Shown here: piece by piece, positions 34,724 to 43,600 of the stretch
How positions within the stretch are numbered: position 1 is the first letter of the stretch
Layout: each line of letters opens with the position of its first letter
The notes under the pieces: generated by a model
The model's database searches: none
The model's input: the letters and a program-made list of their open reading frames with translations, nothing else
Told to the model about the DNA's origin: nothing
Program-made: the position numbers and the translations under genes
Assembly (NCBI GenBank): GCA_030446015.1
Contig: JASUSO010000010.1
Span: 1 to 44,016 of the forward strand
Reading direction: 5' to 3'
Source: Methanobacteriota archaeon
GTDB lineage: Archaea; Halobacteriota; Methanomicrobia; Methanomicrobiales; Methanoculleaceae
Length of the DNA stretch: 44,016 nucleotides

Positions 34724-35187
34724 GCCGAAAAGATCCGTCAGGGGGACTGCTTGTCAGCCCCATCAAGAACGGCACCGTCATCGACCATATCACGGCCGGC
34801 GAGGCGCTGAACGTGCTCCGGATACTCGGGATCACCGGGTCGACCCGGGAATGCCTGAGCATCGCGACGAACGTCGAGAGCAAACGGATGGGGAAGAAGG
34901 ATATCGTCAAGATCGAGAACCGCGAGCTCCGCACGGAGGAGGTCGACCGGATCGCCCTGCTTGCGCCGCAGGCGAGGATCAACATCATCCGCGACTACAA
35001 GGTCGTGGAGAAGAAGGGTGTCGAGATCCCGGAGATCCTCAGGGGCGTGGTGAGGTGCCCGAACCCCGGTTGCATCACGAACACGAACGAACCTGTCGCG
35101 AGCACGTTCGAGGTGCTCGACAAGGGGCTGCACTGCCTCTACTGCGACTGGCTGATCAAGGACGACATCGCAAACCTCATCATCTGA
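34720..35187 (+). CDS. pyrI: Aspartate carbamoyltransferase regulatory subunit
   Basis: This nucleotide-binding regulatory subunit lets CTP inhibit and ATP activate the pathway. The 155-residue protein has the allosteric domain (IKNGTVIDHITAGEALNVLRILG) and a C-terminal zinc domain with four cysteines (CPNPGCIT and CLYCDW). It overlaps the convergent coaD by 8 bases. Confidence 0.96.
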   Translation: MSRKDPSGGLLVSPIKNGTVIDHITAGEALNVLRILGITGSTRECLSIATNVESKRMGKKDIVKIENRELRTEEVDRIALLAPQARINIIRDYKVVEKKGVEIPEILRGVVRCPNPGCITNTNEPVASTFEVLDKGLHCLYCDWLIKDDIANLII

Positions 35188-35638
35188 TCAACCGTCCGTG
35201 CCGGTCGATCTCCCCCCGGTAGATCCGGGTGCTCGAGATCCGTCGGCCGTCCTCGGCGAGAACGCACGAGATCTCGTGAAGATCCACCTTTCTTTTCCCG
35301 CGTTCGCGCCGGAGCTCGTTGATCTCCACGGCGACCGGGAAGGTCTCCTCGGAGACGACGAGGATATCGAAGTCGGCGTCGAGGGCGCTGCCGTAGCGAT
35401 CGGCGAGCGGTTCGACCTTCCACGTCGCGGTGTAGCCGTGCTCGCGGATGAACGACGTGATGTTCTCAAGCCGTTTTTCGTAGGCGTTGACGGGATGCAC
35501 CTTTGCACCGGCAAACTCGTCGGTCGTCAACCCGATGATCACCTCTCCGTCGGGCCCGGCGAGCTCGAAGGTACGGGAGAGGAGTTTCCGGTGCCCGGCA
35601 TGCAGGGGATCGAACGTCCCCCCGACCATCACTTTCAT
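35180..35638 (-). CDS. coaD: Phosphopantetheine adenylyltransferase, archaeal type
   Basis: It transfers AMP to 4'-phosphopantetheine in coenzyme A synthesis. The 152-residue protein resembles the eukaryote-like CoA family: MKVMVGGTFDPLHAGHRKLL (HxGH motif at residues 14-17) and the ATP-binding ISSTRIYRG near the C-terminus. ATG 35638 is preferred over an open frame to 35755. It is convergent with pyrI, overlapping by 8 bases. A hairpin repeat lies about 90 bases upstream. Confidence 0.92.
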   Translation of the reverse strand: MKVMVGGTFDPLHAGHRKLLSRTFELAGPDGEVIIGLTTDEFAGAKVHPVNAYEKRLENITSFIREHGYTATWKVEPLADRYGSALDADFDILVVSEETFPVAVEINELRRERGKRKVDLHEISCVLAEDGRRISSTRIYRGEIDRHGRLIR

Positions 35639-35727
35639 CCAGAGGCGTTTGCCGCGAGGGGTTTTATGAGTAGTGATCGATGGGGTGAGGGGGGGTTCAA
35701 GTAAGAGGATAGGAATCGCGAGACGGG

Positions 35728-35753
35728 GCACCGCGTATCTCCGGTGCTCGAAC
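35728..35753. repeat. GCACCG..CGGTGC TCGAAC hairpin, copy D
   Basis: A 6-bp stem GCACCG/CGGTGC (35728-35733 with 35742-35747) directly followed by TCGAAC, as in copies A-C but shorter. It lies in the 229-base spacer between coaD and the carbonic-anhydrase-like gene, which otherwise shows no gene. Confidence 0.5.
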
Positions 35754-35867
35754 AACGTTTGCAGAGAACGTCGTTTCTGCCGGCGCTCCAGATCCGTCCC
35801 TAGGAAACACCGTTCTCACCCCCTATGGAGAACATTTTGTATCGCCGCAACCAATAGTAGACTCACT

Positions 35868-36359
35868 ATGGAGAGAGGAACGGTTGTGGGGAACCGCGTC
35901 TTTATCGCAGAGAACGCAACGGTCATCGGAGACGTGCGGCTTGCCGACGACGTGAGCGTCTGGTTCGGTGCCGTCGTCCGGGCCGATCGGGACACGATCA
36001 CCGTGGGCGCCGGCTCGAACATCCAGGACAACGCCGTTGTCCATACCACGCCCGGCTTCCCGGTCTCTATCGGTGCGGAGGTCTCGGTCGGCCACGGCGC
36101 CATACTGCACGGCTGCACCATCCGCGACCGGGTGCTCGTCGGTATGGGGGCCATCGTCCTGAACGGCGCGGTGGTGGGAGAGGGCTCCATCATCGGCGCC
36201 GGCGCCGTGGTGACGGAGGGAAAAGAGATCCCGTCAAACTCGCTCGTCCTCGGCGTGCCCGGCAAAGTGGTCCGGGAGACGACGCCCGACCAGCAGGAGA
36301 GCATCATCCACAACGCGCGTGAATACGTCAACCTCGCAGGGAGATACCGCCATGACTGA
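35868..36359 (+). CDS. Gamma-carbonic-anhydrase-like protein
   Basis: The 163-residue left-handed beta-helix protein is built of hexapeptide repeats (GDVRLADDVSVWFGAVVRAD). Metal-ligand-like histidines occur in the expected spacing (NAVVHTTPGF; VSVGHGAILHGC). It may hydrate CO2 or act as an acetyltransferase-like scaffold; the extended acidic loop of true Cam enzymes is absent, so activity is uncertain. Its stop overlaps the HdrA-like start by 8 bases. This linkage to a redox protein is notable. Confidence 0.85.
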   Translation: MERGTVVGNRVFIAENATVIGDVRLADDVSVWFGAVVRADRDTITVGAGSNIQDNAVVHTTPGFPVSIGAEVSVGHGAILHGCTIRDRVLVGMGAIVLNGAVVGEGSIIGAGAVVTEGKEIPSNSLVLGVPGKVVRETTPDQQESIIHNAREYVNLAGRYRHD

Positions 36360-37626
36360 GGTCGTCGTCATCGGAGCGGGGGTCGCGGGCATCCAGGCGG
36401 CGCTCGACCTCGCCGACCACAACATCCACGTCCACCTCATCGAGCGCGAACCGACCATCGGCGGGCACATGGCCCAGCTCGACAAGACGTTCCCCACGAA
36501 CGACTGCTCGATGTGCATCCTCTCTCCAAAGATGGTCGAGGTGGCCCGGCATCCAAACGTCACCATCCACACCTGCTCCGAGGTCGAGGGGATCGAGGGA
36601 GAGGTGGGGCACTTCCGCGTCCGGGTCAAAAAACACCCCCGCTACATCCTCGAGAACGAGTGCAACGGCTGCGGGGACTGCGTCGCGATCTGCCCGGTGG
36701 AGGTCTACAACCGGTTCGATGCCGGCATCGGCGTCCGGAAGGCGATCTACAAGCCTCACGCCCAGGCGGTCCCCGACATCGTCATCAAAGACCATGAGCA
36801 CTGCATCGAGTGCGGGCTCTGCTACGACGCCTGCGGGAGAGAGGCGATCCTCCGCGAGGACGAGGAGCGCCACCTCGAGATCGAGGCTGCAAGCATCGTC
36901 GTCACGACCGGGTATGCAACGTTCGATGCACGGAACAAGACGCAGCTCCGCTACCTCACCATCCCCGACGTCATCACGAGCCTTGAGTTCGAACGAATGA
37001 TCAACGCAAGCGGCCCGACCGGGGGTAAACTGAAGAGGCTCTCAAACGGTAAACCGCCAAGAAGCGTGGCGTTCGTCCAGTGCGTCGGCTCCCGCGACCT
37101 CGCCATCGGCCGCCCCTACTGCTCCGGCGTCTGCTGCATGTACGCGATGAAGAACGCCACGCTCATCCGCGAGAAGAACCCCGATATCGAGGTCGTTGTC
37201 TTCTACAACGACATCCGCGCATACGGCAAGGGCTACGAGGAGTACTACGAGCGGGCGAGGGATCTTGGGGTCCGGTTCGTCCGCGGGTTCCCCGGCGAGG
37301 TGCTCGAGGGGAACGACCACCTGACGATGGTCGCGGAGAACACCGAGACCGGCGAGGTGGAGACGTTCCACCCGGACCTGGTTGTGCTCTCCGTCGGGCT
37401 CGAACCGGCCGCAGGAGCGGACGAGGTGGCCCGGATGCTCGGCATCCCGCAGGACGAGTCCGGGTTCTTCGGGGTCGCCGACCAGAAACTCGGCCCCGTG
37501 CTCACGGTGAAGCCAGGGATCTACGTGGCAGGGACCGCCACCGCGCCGAGGGACATCCCCGACTCCGTCGCGATGGGCGAGGCGGCGGCCATGCGGGCGT
37601 TCCTCGACGCGATCAGGGTGGGATGA
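36352..37626 (+). CDS. Short HdrA-like FAD and iron-sulfur protein
   Basis: The 424-residue protein is homologous to the flavin subunit A of heterodisulfide reductase. Visible are the FAD dinucleotide motif (VIGAGVAGIQAAL, residues 5-17), CSMCILSPKMVEVARHP near 55, two 4Fe-4S clusters (CNGCGDCVAICP near 103, CIECGLCYDAC near 150) and the HdrA signature YCSGVCCMYAMKNA near 258. Full HdrA is about 650 residues. This form lacks the usual N-terminal cysteine region and the C-terminal extension, so it may not bifurcate electrons. No HdrB or HdrC is nearby. Confidence 0.88.
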   Translation: MTEVVVIGAGVAGIQAALDLADHNIHVHLIEREPTIGGHMAQLDKTFPTNDCSMCILSPKMVEVARHPNVTIHTCSEVEGIEGEVGHFRVRVKKHPRYILENECNGCGDCVAICPVEVYNRFDAGIGVRKAIYKPHAQAVPDIVIKDHEHCIECGLCYDACGREAILREDEERHLEIEAASIVVTTGYATFDARNKTQLRYLTIPDVITSLEFERMINASGPTGGKLKRLSNGKPPRSVAFVQCVGSRDLAIGRPYCSGVCCMYAMKNATLIREKNPDIEVVVFYNDIRAYGKGYEEYYERARDLGVRFVRGFPGEVLEGNDHLTMVAENTETGEVETFHPDLVVLSVGLEPAAGADEVARMLGIPQDESGFFGVADQKLGPVLTVKPGIYVAGTATAPRDIPDSVAMGEAAAMRAFLDAIRVG

Positions 37627-38690
37627 GCATGCTGGAAGGGGCGGATCCCTATACCATCGAGTGGGATGCAGAGAACGAGTGCATCCTCTACATCGACCAG
37701 ACCCTGCTCCCCGGCCGCTACGAGCAGATGCGGTGCGTGACCGTCGACGACCTCGCCCGGGCGATCCGGAGGCTCGAGATCCGGGGAGCGCCGGCGCTCG
37801 GGATTGCCGGCGCGATGGGCGTGGCCCTCGCCGCCGTCCGGAGCAGAGAGACCGACCTTGAGCGGTTCTCGGGCGAGGTCAGGCGGGCGGGAGACCTTCT
37901 CCGGAGCACCCGCCCGACCGCGGTGAACCTCGCGTGGGGGATCGACCGCGTGCTGCAGAAGATGGCGCTCGCGGCATCGATCGAGGAGGCAAAGAAGATA
38001 GCGGTCGCCGAGGCGAATGCCGTCGCCGAGGAGGACGAACTGACCTGCCGGAGGCTCGGCGGGTTCGGCGAAGAACTCTTCCCGGAGCGGTGTACGGTGC
38101 TCACCCACTGCAACGCGGGAGCGCTCGCCTGCCGCTGCTGGGGGACGGCGCTCGGGACGATCCGGTCGGCGGTCGCGGCCGGAAAGGACGTGCGGGTGAT
38201 CGCCTGCGAGACCCGGCCGCTCAACCAGGGCTCGAGGCTCACCTGCTGGGAACTTGCCCGGGACGGGATCGACGTTACCCTCATCCCCGACTCGTCGGCG
38301 GCGTACCTGATGCGGAAGGGGATGATCGACCTCGTCGTCGTCGGCGCCGACCGGATCACGAGGGATGCAGTCTTTAACAAGATCGGGACGTATATGCACG
38401 CAGTCGCCGCCCGCCACCACGCCATACCGTTCTACGTTGCAGCGCCCGTCTCAACGTTCGACCTCTCCCGGACGGAGACGGAGATCACCGTCGAGGAGCG
38501 GGACCGCTCCGAACTCACCTCCTGCGGCGACAAACAACTCGCGCCCGATAACGTGAACGTGCTCAACTACGCCTTCGACGCCACCCCGCTCGACCTCGTC
38601 GACGGGATCGTCACCGAGATCGGGGTGCTCCGGCCGCCGTATGCCGAGTCGTTCCGGCTGGTCGGGAGAGATCGGGAGATCAGGCCATGA
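37623..38690 (+). CDS. mtnA: S-methyl-5-thioribose-1-phosphate isomerase
   Basis: It converts methylthioribose-1-phosphate to methylthioribulose-1-phosphate in methionine salvage; the fold is shared with eIF2B. The 355-residue protein carries the catalytic cysteine in HCNAGALAC near 162 and the catalytic aspartate in GADRI near 241. The RGAPALGIAGAMGVALA segment near 57 is typical. It is joined to the HdrA-like and DUF116 genes by ATGA overlaps. Relatives annotated aIF2B are possible, but the key residues favour MtnA. Confidence 0.9.
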   Translation: MSMLEGADPYTIEWDAENECILYIDQTLLPGRYEQMRCVTVDDLARAIRRLEIRGAPALGIAGAMGVALAAVRSRETDLERFSGEVRRAGDLLRSTRPTAVNLAWGIDRVLQKMALAASIEEAKKIAVAEANAVAEEDELTCRRLGGFGEELFPERCTVLTHCNAGALACRCWGTALGTIRSAVAAGKDVRVIACETRPLNQGSRLTCWELARDGIDVTLIPDSSAAYLMRKGMIDLVVVGADRITRDAVFNKIGTYMHAVAARHHAIPFYVAAPVSTFDLSRTETEITVEERDRSELTSCGDKQLAPDNVNVLNYAFDATPLDLVDGIVTEIGVLRPPYAESFRLVGRDREIRP

Positions 38691-39391
38691 GCCTCTTTGA
38701 CTCCGAGATCTGGGTCCAGCTGATGACCCTCATCGGAGAGGTGACGTTCTTCTTCATCCTCGGGATGCTGCTTGCGGCGGTTGCCCTCGCGATCATCGCC
38801 GCCGCCTCGATCACCAGGGGGAAGTTCTACCTCCCGCGAATCCTGATCCCCGGCATGGTCCTGTTAGAGGGACTCGTGAAGGCGTTCTGCAAACTCCTCG
38901 GGCTGGATGACAAGGACCTCATCACGTTCTTCATAACGCTTCGAAACACCATGAACACGAAGGCCTTCTCCGAGACCCCTGTGGAGCAGCGGGCGGTCTT
39001 CCTGCCCCAGTGCCTGCGGTCGGCGCAGTGTCCGGCGCACCCGACCCCAGAAGGCCTCAAATGCCGCAACTGCGGCCGCTGCTCGGTCGGGGAGAACGCG
39101 GCATGGCTTGAGAACCTCGGGTACCGGGTATTCATCGTCCCGGGCTCGACGTTCATCAAGCGGATGGTCAAGAAGTATCACCCGCGGGCGATCATCGGCG
39201 TCGGCTGCCTCATGGAGGTCAAGGACGGGATCGATATGTCCGACCGGACAGGTATCGTCGCTATCGGTGTCGTGAATGTAAAAGACGGGTGCGTGGAGAC
39301 GATAGCGGACTGGGGCGCGGTGAGAGATGCCGCCCTGCTCGGCATCAAACATCCATCAGGCGCCGTAGACTTTCACGGCCCTGCCGAATAG
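38687..39391 (+). CDS. DUF116 family membrane-anchored protein
   Basis: The 234-residue protein has one or two N-terminal membrane segments (near residues 12-40 and 50-65) and a cysteine-rich domain (CLRSAQCPAHPTPEGLKCRNC; VGCLMEV) that probably binds iron-sulfur or zinc. DUF116 proteins occur in archaea and clostridia beside redox genes. The function is unknown. It ends the carbonic-anhydrase, HdrA-like, mtnA operon and overlaps the bactofilin-like gene by 36 bases on the other strand. Confidence 0.85.
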   Translation: MSLFDSEIWVQLMTLIGEVTFFFILGMLLAAVALAIIAAASITRGKFYLPRILIPGMVLLEGLVKAFCKLLGLDDKDLITFFITLRNTMNTKAFSETPVEQRAVFLPQCLRSAQCPAHPTPEGLKCRNCGRCSVGENAAWLENLGYRVFIVPGSTFIKRMVKKYHPRAIIGVGCLMEVKDGIDMSDRTGIVAIGVVNVKDGCVETIADWGAVRDAALLGIKHPSGAVDFHGPAE

Positions 39392-39766
39392 ACGCTCGCT
39401 GGTGACCTTGCCGTAGACGAAGATCGTCTCGTCGCTGTTCACGGCGCCGACCTTGACCCCCGGCCGGAGGGTGACGTTGCCCCCCGCCTTGATCGAGTGG
39501 AGGCACGCGTTGTCGCAGATGGTGGCGGTCTCCAGAACCTTGACCGGCCCTTTTATCTTTGCGTCATGGCCGACGACGATGCTCTCGGCCTCGATGAACC
39601 CGCCGACCGTCGAACCCGGCCCGAGTTCGAGGCGGCCGGCAATGACCATATTGCCCCAGATGTGCGTCTCGGGAGGAGTGATGAAATTCCCGTCTATCTT
39701 CACGTTTCCGTCAAAAAAGGAACCCTTCGGTGCTATGTATGTGTCCCCGTGCCGGTAAACTTTCAT
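39356..39766 (-). CDS. Bactofilin-like polymer-forming beta-helix protein
   Basis: The 136-residue protein is made of short beta-strand repeats (GNVKIDGNFITPPETHIWGNMVIAGRLELG) typical of polymer-forming cytoskeletal domains (bactofilins). No membrane segment is seen. ATG 39766 (MKVYRHGDTYIAPKG) is chosen over an open frame up to 39901. It may form filaments or a scaffold; its role in archaea is not known. It converges on the DUF116 gene. Confidence 0.82.
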   Translation of the reverse strand: MKVYRHGDTYIAPKGSFFDGNVKIDGNFITPPETHIWGNMVIAGRLELGPGSTVGGFIEAESIVVGHDAKIKGPVKVLETATICDNACLHSIKAGGNVTLRPGVKVGAVNSDETIFVYGKVTSERLFGRAVKVYGA

Positions 39767-40017
39767 GAAGATCTCCTGGATAAACAACTCGGCCCGTAAC
39801 CAGATAAAATTATCAGTAGGTATATTTGAGCATTGAACAGCCGGAGGCTTTTTTGCCGGTCTACCTCCACCGGATATCCAGGGGAGGGGGCACGTCGCCA
39901 CGTTGTACCCGGCCGGCGCTCAACCTCCGGACAAAGCCTTACGACTTCCCAAACACGCAACGCTCACGCGTTGCGTGAAACCGGCCACCGCCTGAAGGCC
40001 GACTGAGGATACCGCGG
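39767..40017. other. Intergenic stretch after the prenyltransferase gene
   Basis: This 251-base stretch shows no gene. Near 39960-39975 is a self-complementary CAACGC..GCGTTGCG segment. At 40013-40033 a CCGCGGT/ACCGCGG hairpin overlaps the end of the prenyltransferase gene and may help terminate it. Confidence 0.4.
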
Positions 40018-40857
40018 TCATATCACCGCGGCAATCGCAAAGACCGCAAGCGCGGCGAACATGCCCGCCCGCAGGATCGATGTCGCACCGGACTCCCGGA
40101 CGCAGCCCGGTGTCGTGCATCTTAGACCGCGGAAGGCCCCAAAGAGGATGACGAGATCCACGACCGCGATCCCGGCGAGATAAAAGAGGCCCCACCAGTC
40201 GCCAGAGGGGAGGAGGCTCACCAGAACGGCGCCGCAGGCGCAGGCGAACGCGAGGATGCCAGTCCTCCGGATCCCGGCGATCATGGGAAAGGTGCGTGCG
40301 CCTCCTGCCGCATCCCCGTCGACGTCTTCTGCAGCTTTCAAGAGTTCCCGTGCGATCGTCGCAAGGAACGTGATCGCCGCAAGCGAGAGATTCCTGACGA
40401 GCCCCTCAACGCCCGCAAACGCTCCACCAAAGAGGAAGACGCTCGCCGTCAGGTAGGCGACAGCCGCGTTGCCGAGGAGGGGGATGCGCTTCAGTCGGAC
40501 GGCGTAGGCGATCAGGAGACCTGAGTTTACAAGGGCAAGCGCAAGGCAGAACGGCGGCGTCAGGGTGGCAATCGCGATGCCGGCGATAAAGAGCGCTGCT
40601 GCATACGCCCTTGCGCCGGCAAGGCTGATCTCGCCTGCCGGCATGGGGCGGTCAGGACGGTTGATCCGGTCGATCTCAACGTCGCAGACGTCGTTGACGA
40701 CGTTCCCACCGGCGGTGATGAGCGCGACGATCACGGCGAGCAGGAGCGACGGCGGCGTGAGCGTCCCGGTGGCGATGAGATAGCCGATGAGCGCGGTAAG
40801 GCCGGCAACGACGGCGTTGTGCGGACGGGTTATCCGGATGAATGCGGAGACGCTCAT
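40018..40857 (-). CDS. Digeranylgeranylglyceryl phosphate synthase-like UbiA prenyltransferase
   Basis: It adds a second geranylgeranyl chain to geranylgeranylglyceryl phosphate, a core step of archaeal lipid synthesis. The 279-residue integral membrane protein has about eight helices. The first aspartate-rich motif is NVVNDVCDVEIDRINRPDRP near 51, and the second is ELLKAAEDVDGDAAGG near 180. ATG 40857 (MSVSAFIRITRPHN) matches the family. The assignment to DGGGP synthase over other UbiA enzymes is by resemblance and is fairly sure. Confidence 0.87.
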   Translation of the reverse strand: MSVSAFIRITRPHNAVVAGLTALIGYLIATGTLTPPSLLLAVIVALITAGGNVVNDVCDVEIDRINRPDRPMPAGEISLAGARAYAAALFIAGIAIATLTPPFCLALALVNSGLLIAYAVRLKRIPLLGNAAVAYLTASVFLFGGAFAGVEGLVRNLSLAAITFLATIARELLKAAEDVDGDAAGGARTFPMIAGIRRTGILAFACACGAVLVSLLPSGDWWGLFYLAGIAVVDLVILFGAFRGLRCTTPGCVRESGATSILRAGMFAALAVFAIAAVI

Positions 40858-40929
40858 TCTCGAAGAGTTAGGTTCTCGGGGGGAGGATAAATAACCAGAG
40901 GATTCGTCCGGAACAGAATTGAGAGGAAC

Positions 40930-41006
40930 AGCGGGCTTGGGGGGATTTGAACCCCCGGCATTCAGCTTAGGAGGCTGACGCCATATCCTGGCTAGGCCAC
41001 AAGCCC
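40930..41006 (-). tRNA. tRNA-Arg (CCT)
   Basis: A cloverleaf on the minus strand: acceptor GGGCTTG/CAAGCCC, discriminator G, anticodon stem TCAGC/GCTGA around CTCCTAA (anticodon CCT), T-arm stem GGGGG/CCCCC. No encoded CCA and no intron. It is divergent from trm1, whose product modifies tRNA. Confidence 0.93.
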
Positions 41007-41075
41007 ATACCCCGGAGTAAAAGTATTGCGCATGAGAAGGTATAAGGGTATCGAGCATCCACCTTTTCGGGAAGC

Positions 41076-42191
41076 ATGGACGTTGTCGAGGTTACCGAAG
41101 GGAAAACCAGGTTTTTTGTGCCCAGGCAGGATCCTCGCCTCCAGTTCCCGCCGGGAAGCGGCCCGGTCTTTTACAACGCGCGCATGGAGATGAACCGGGA
41201 CGCCACCGTCCTCCTGCTCGCCGTGCTGAAGCCACAGAATTACCTCGACGCGATGGGCGCGTCCGGCGCCCGGGGGCTGCGGGTAGCGCACGAGGTCGGG
41301 ATACCGGTGACGATCAACGACTGGAACGCGAAAGCGGTCGACCTTGCCCGGCAGAACGCCGAGGCGCTAGGCCTCGCCGTCGAGGTGACCCACGGGGATG
41401 CGAACGTGCTGATGAGCGGGAGAACGTTCGACGCCGTCGATCTCGACCCCTTCGGGACACCGGCACCGTTCGTCGACTCCGCGGCACGGTGCGCCGGAAA
41501 CTATCTCTTCGTCACCGCCACCGACACCGCGCCGCTCTGCGGGGCGCACCTGAAGGCGGGCATGCGCCGCTACTTCTCCCGGCCCCGGAACACCGAGTAC
41601 CACGCCGAGGTGGGTCTCCGGACACTGCTCGGCTTTGTCGTGCGGGAGGTGATCAAGTACGACCGCGGGGTGGAACCGCTCTTCTGCTACGCGCACGAGC
41701 ATTTCCATCGCCTGCACCTGCGGCTCCGGCACGGGGCGGCGGCGGCCGACCGGGCGCTTGCGCGGATCGGCTACGTGATGCAGTGTGGAAACTGCCTCTA
41801 CCGCTCGGAGCAGGCCGGGATGCTCCCCGAGCCGGAAGCGTGCCCGCTCTGCGGTGCGAGCCTCGTGCCGGTCGGCCCGCTCTGGACGGGGGGGATCAAC
41901 GACGATGCGACGCTTGCCGCTATGCAGGAGAACCTGGCGTCGGTCACGGCCGGGACCGGGGCGCGGATCGGGCGGCTGCTCGCGACGTGCCGGCAGGAAC
42001 TCGATACATCGAGCCACTACGACTACCACGTCATTGCAAAACGCCTGCGGGTCTCCCCCGGCGGGATCGAGACGGTCATCGAGCGGCTTATGGCCCTCGG
42101 GTACCGGGCGAGCCGCGCGCACTACTCCGGCACCGCCCTCAAGACCGACGCATCGCTCCCGGTGCTTGAAGAAGTGATCAGCGGCGGGTGA
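41076..42191 (+). CDS. trm1: tRNA (guanine-26,N2-N2) dimethyltransferase
   Basis: It dimethylates G26 of many tRNAs using S-adenosylmethionine. The 371-residue protein begins with the family start VVEVTEGKTRFFVPRQDP, has the SAM-binding YLDAMGASGARGLR near 60 and the catalytic DLDPFGTPAPF near 128, and a zinc-type C-terminal region with CGNC and CPLC. Its end overlaps the DRG GTPase by 14 bases on the other strand. Confidence 0.95.
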   Translation: MDVVEVTEGKTRFFVPRQDPRLQFPPGSGPVFYNARMEMNRDATVLLLAVLKPQNYLDAMGASGARGLRVAHEVGIPVTINDWNAKAVDLARQNAEALGLAVEVTHGDANVLMSGRTFDAVDLDPFGTPAPFVDSAARCAGNYLFVTATDTAPLCGAHLKAGMRRYFSRPRNTEYHAEVGLRTLLGFVVREVIKYDRGVEPLFCYAHEHFHRLHLRLRHGAAAADRALARIGYVMQCGNCLYRSEQAGMLPEPEACPLCGASLVPVGPLWTGGINDDATLAAMQENLASVTAGTGARIGRLLATCRQELDTSSHYDYHVIAKRLRVSPGGIETVIERLMALGYRASRAHYSGTALKTDASLPVLEEVISGG

Positions 42192-43293
42192 CGATGGTGA
42201 GGACGTCCCCGTCCGCGAGTTTGTGGGTGAGGCCGACGCGCTGGGCGTCGTGTTTGGCCGAGGCGCCCCAAACCTTTGCGTAGCGGAACTTGTCCGCGAA
42301 GTCCCGGTGGAGGCGGTTGCAGACGTCCTCGACCGTTGCCGGGCTCCGGATGATCAGCGGTTCGTCCATATCCGCGGGGCCGCCGACCGGCTTTAGGTAG
42401 ACCCGCATGAACCCCAGGTTCTCGAAGATGGCATCCTTGAGTTCTTCGATATGGTAGCCGCTGTGCGCCGAGACCATGATGGGAGGCTTGCCGAACCGTT
42501 CGGTCAGTCCTTTCTCTATCGCCACCCGCGTATCTTCGTCGACCAGGTCGACCTTGTTGACCGCGATGAAGGCCGGGACGTAGACACGGTTCCCGATCAT
42601 CGCATCGATGAAATCGTCCTGGGTGACCCCTTCGCGGATCAGGACGTCGGCGTTGACGATCTTGTTCTCCGCGAGGATCGACCGGATCTCCTCGATGTCG
42701 AGGTCGACGGCGCCGACGGTGTTTAGCCGGACACCGCCGTTTCCGGTCTTCTTGATGGTGATATCGGGTTTTGCCCGGTTGATCCGGATACCGGCGTCGT
42801 GGAGTTCACGAAGGAGGACATCCGTATGCTGCTCGTTGAAGACGTCGACCAGTACAAGGATCAGGTCGGCGCTCCGAACGACGGCGATCACCTCTTTCCC
42901 GCGGCCTTTGCCCATGGCGGCGCCGGCGATCAGGCCGGGGATATCCAGGATCTGGATCTTCGCGCCACGGTGCTCCATCGAGCCCGGGATGACGGAGACG
43001 GTCGTGAAGGCATAGGCACCCGTCTCCGAGAGGTTGTCTCCGGTGAGCTTGTTGAGCAGCGTACTCTTTCCGACCGACGGGAAGCCGACCAGGACGACGG
43101 TGGCGTCCCCTGACTTCTTCACGGAGTAGCCCTCGCCCCCTCCGGCGGAGGCCATGGCCCGGGCTACCGCGTCGTCACGGATCTTCGCGAGTTTCGCCTT
43201 GAGGCGGCCGATGTGCTTGGAGGTCGCCTTGTTGTACGGGGTATTTTTGAGTTCTTCTTCTAATTCCCGTATCTGCTCTTCGACACTGCTCAT
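42178..43293 (-). CDS. DRG-family GTP-binding protein
   Basis: This developmentally regulated GTPase type is conserved from archaea to eukaryotes and probably acts in translation. The 371-residue protein has an N-terminal helical leader (VEEQIRELEEELKNTPYNKATSKHIGRLK), the P-loop GFPSVGKSTLLN near 71, G3 as DIPGLI near 117, G4 as NKVD near 245, and a C-terminal TGS domain (YAKVWGASAKHDAQRVGLTHKLADGD). ATG 43293 is the sole plausible start. Confidence 0.95.
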   Translation of the reverse strand: MSSVEEQIRELEEELKNTPYNKATSKHIGRLKAKLAKIRDDAVARAMASAGGGEGYSVKKSGDATVVLVGFPSVGKSTLLNKLTGDNLSETGAYAFTTVSVIPGSMEHRGAKIQILDIPGLIAGAAMGKGRGKEVIAVVRSADLILVLVDVFNEQHTDVLLRELHDAGIRINRAKPDITIKKTGNGGVRLNTVGAVDLDIEEIRSILAENKIVNADVLIREGVTQDDFIDAMIGNRVYVPAFIAVNKVDLVDEDTRVAIEKGLTERFGKPPIMVSAHSGYHIEELKDAIFENLGFMRVYLKPVGGPADMDEPLIIRSPATVEDVCNRLHRDFADKFRYAKVWGASAKHDAQRVGLTHKLADGDVLTIVTRR

Positions 43294-43434
43294 TGCTGCC
43301 GATACAGGTATGTCGGGCAGCTACTTATGAGTGTCTGTGATGGGAATGGCGAACCGAAGAGAAAATTCCGGCCCGTATAGAGTTTAGATTGCCCTGCCGC
43401 CGGCATGAACGAGAAAGGGGCATCATGAGTCAGG

Positions 43435-43443
43435 TTTAAATAG
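43435..43443 (+). promoter_or_regulatory. TATA box of tRNA-Glu
   Basis: TTTAAATAG, about 45 bases before the tRNA 5' end, so transcription should start about 20 bases upstream of the mature tRNA. Confidence 0.6.
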
Positions 43444-43483
43444 AATAAAGACCAACAATTTAGAGCACAATGGTGTGCAATGC

Positions 43484-43558
43484 GCTGCTATAGTGTAGAC
43501 CGGCCAATCATGTAGGACTCTCACTCCTACGACTGGGGTTCAAATCCCCATAGCAGCA
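43484..43558 (+). tRNA. tRNA-Glu (CTC)
   Basis: Acceptor GCTGCTA/TAGCAGC, discriminator A, anticodon stem TAGGA/TCCTA around CTCTCAC (anticodon CTC), T-arm GGGG TTCAAAT CCCC. No encoded CCA and no intron. Confidence 0.93.
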
Positions 43559-43600
43559 TTCTGTTCTTCCGAACGTTTCTCTTGCAGGGTGACCTCCCGC

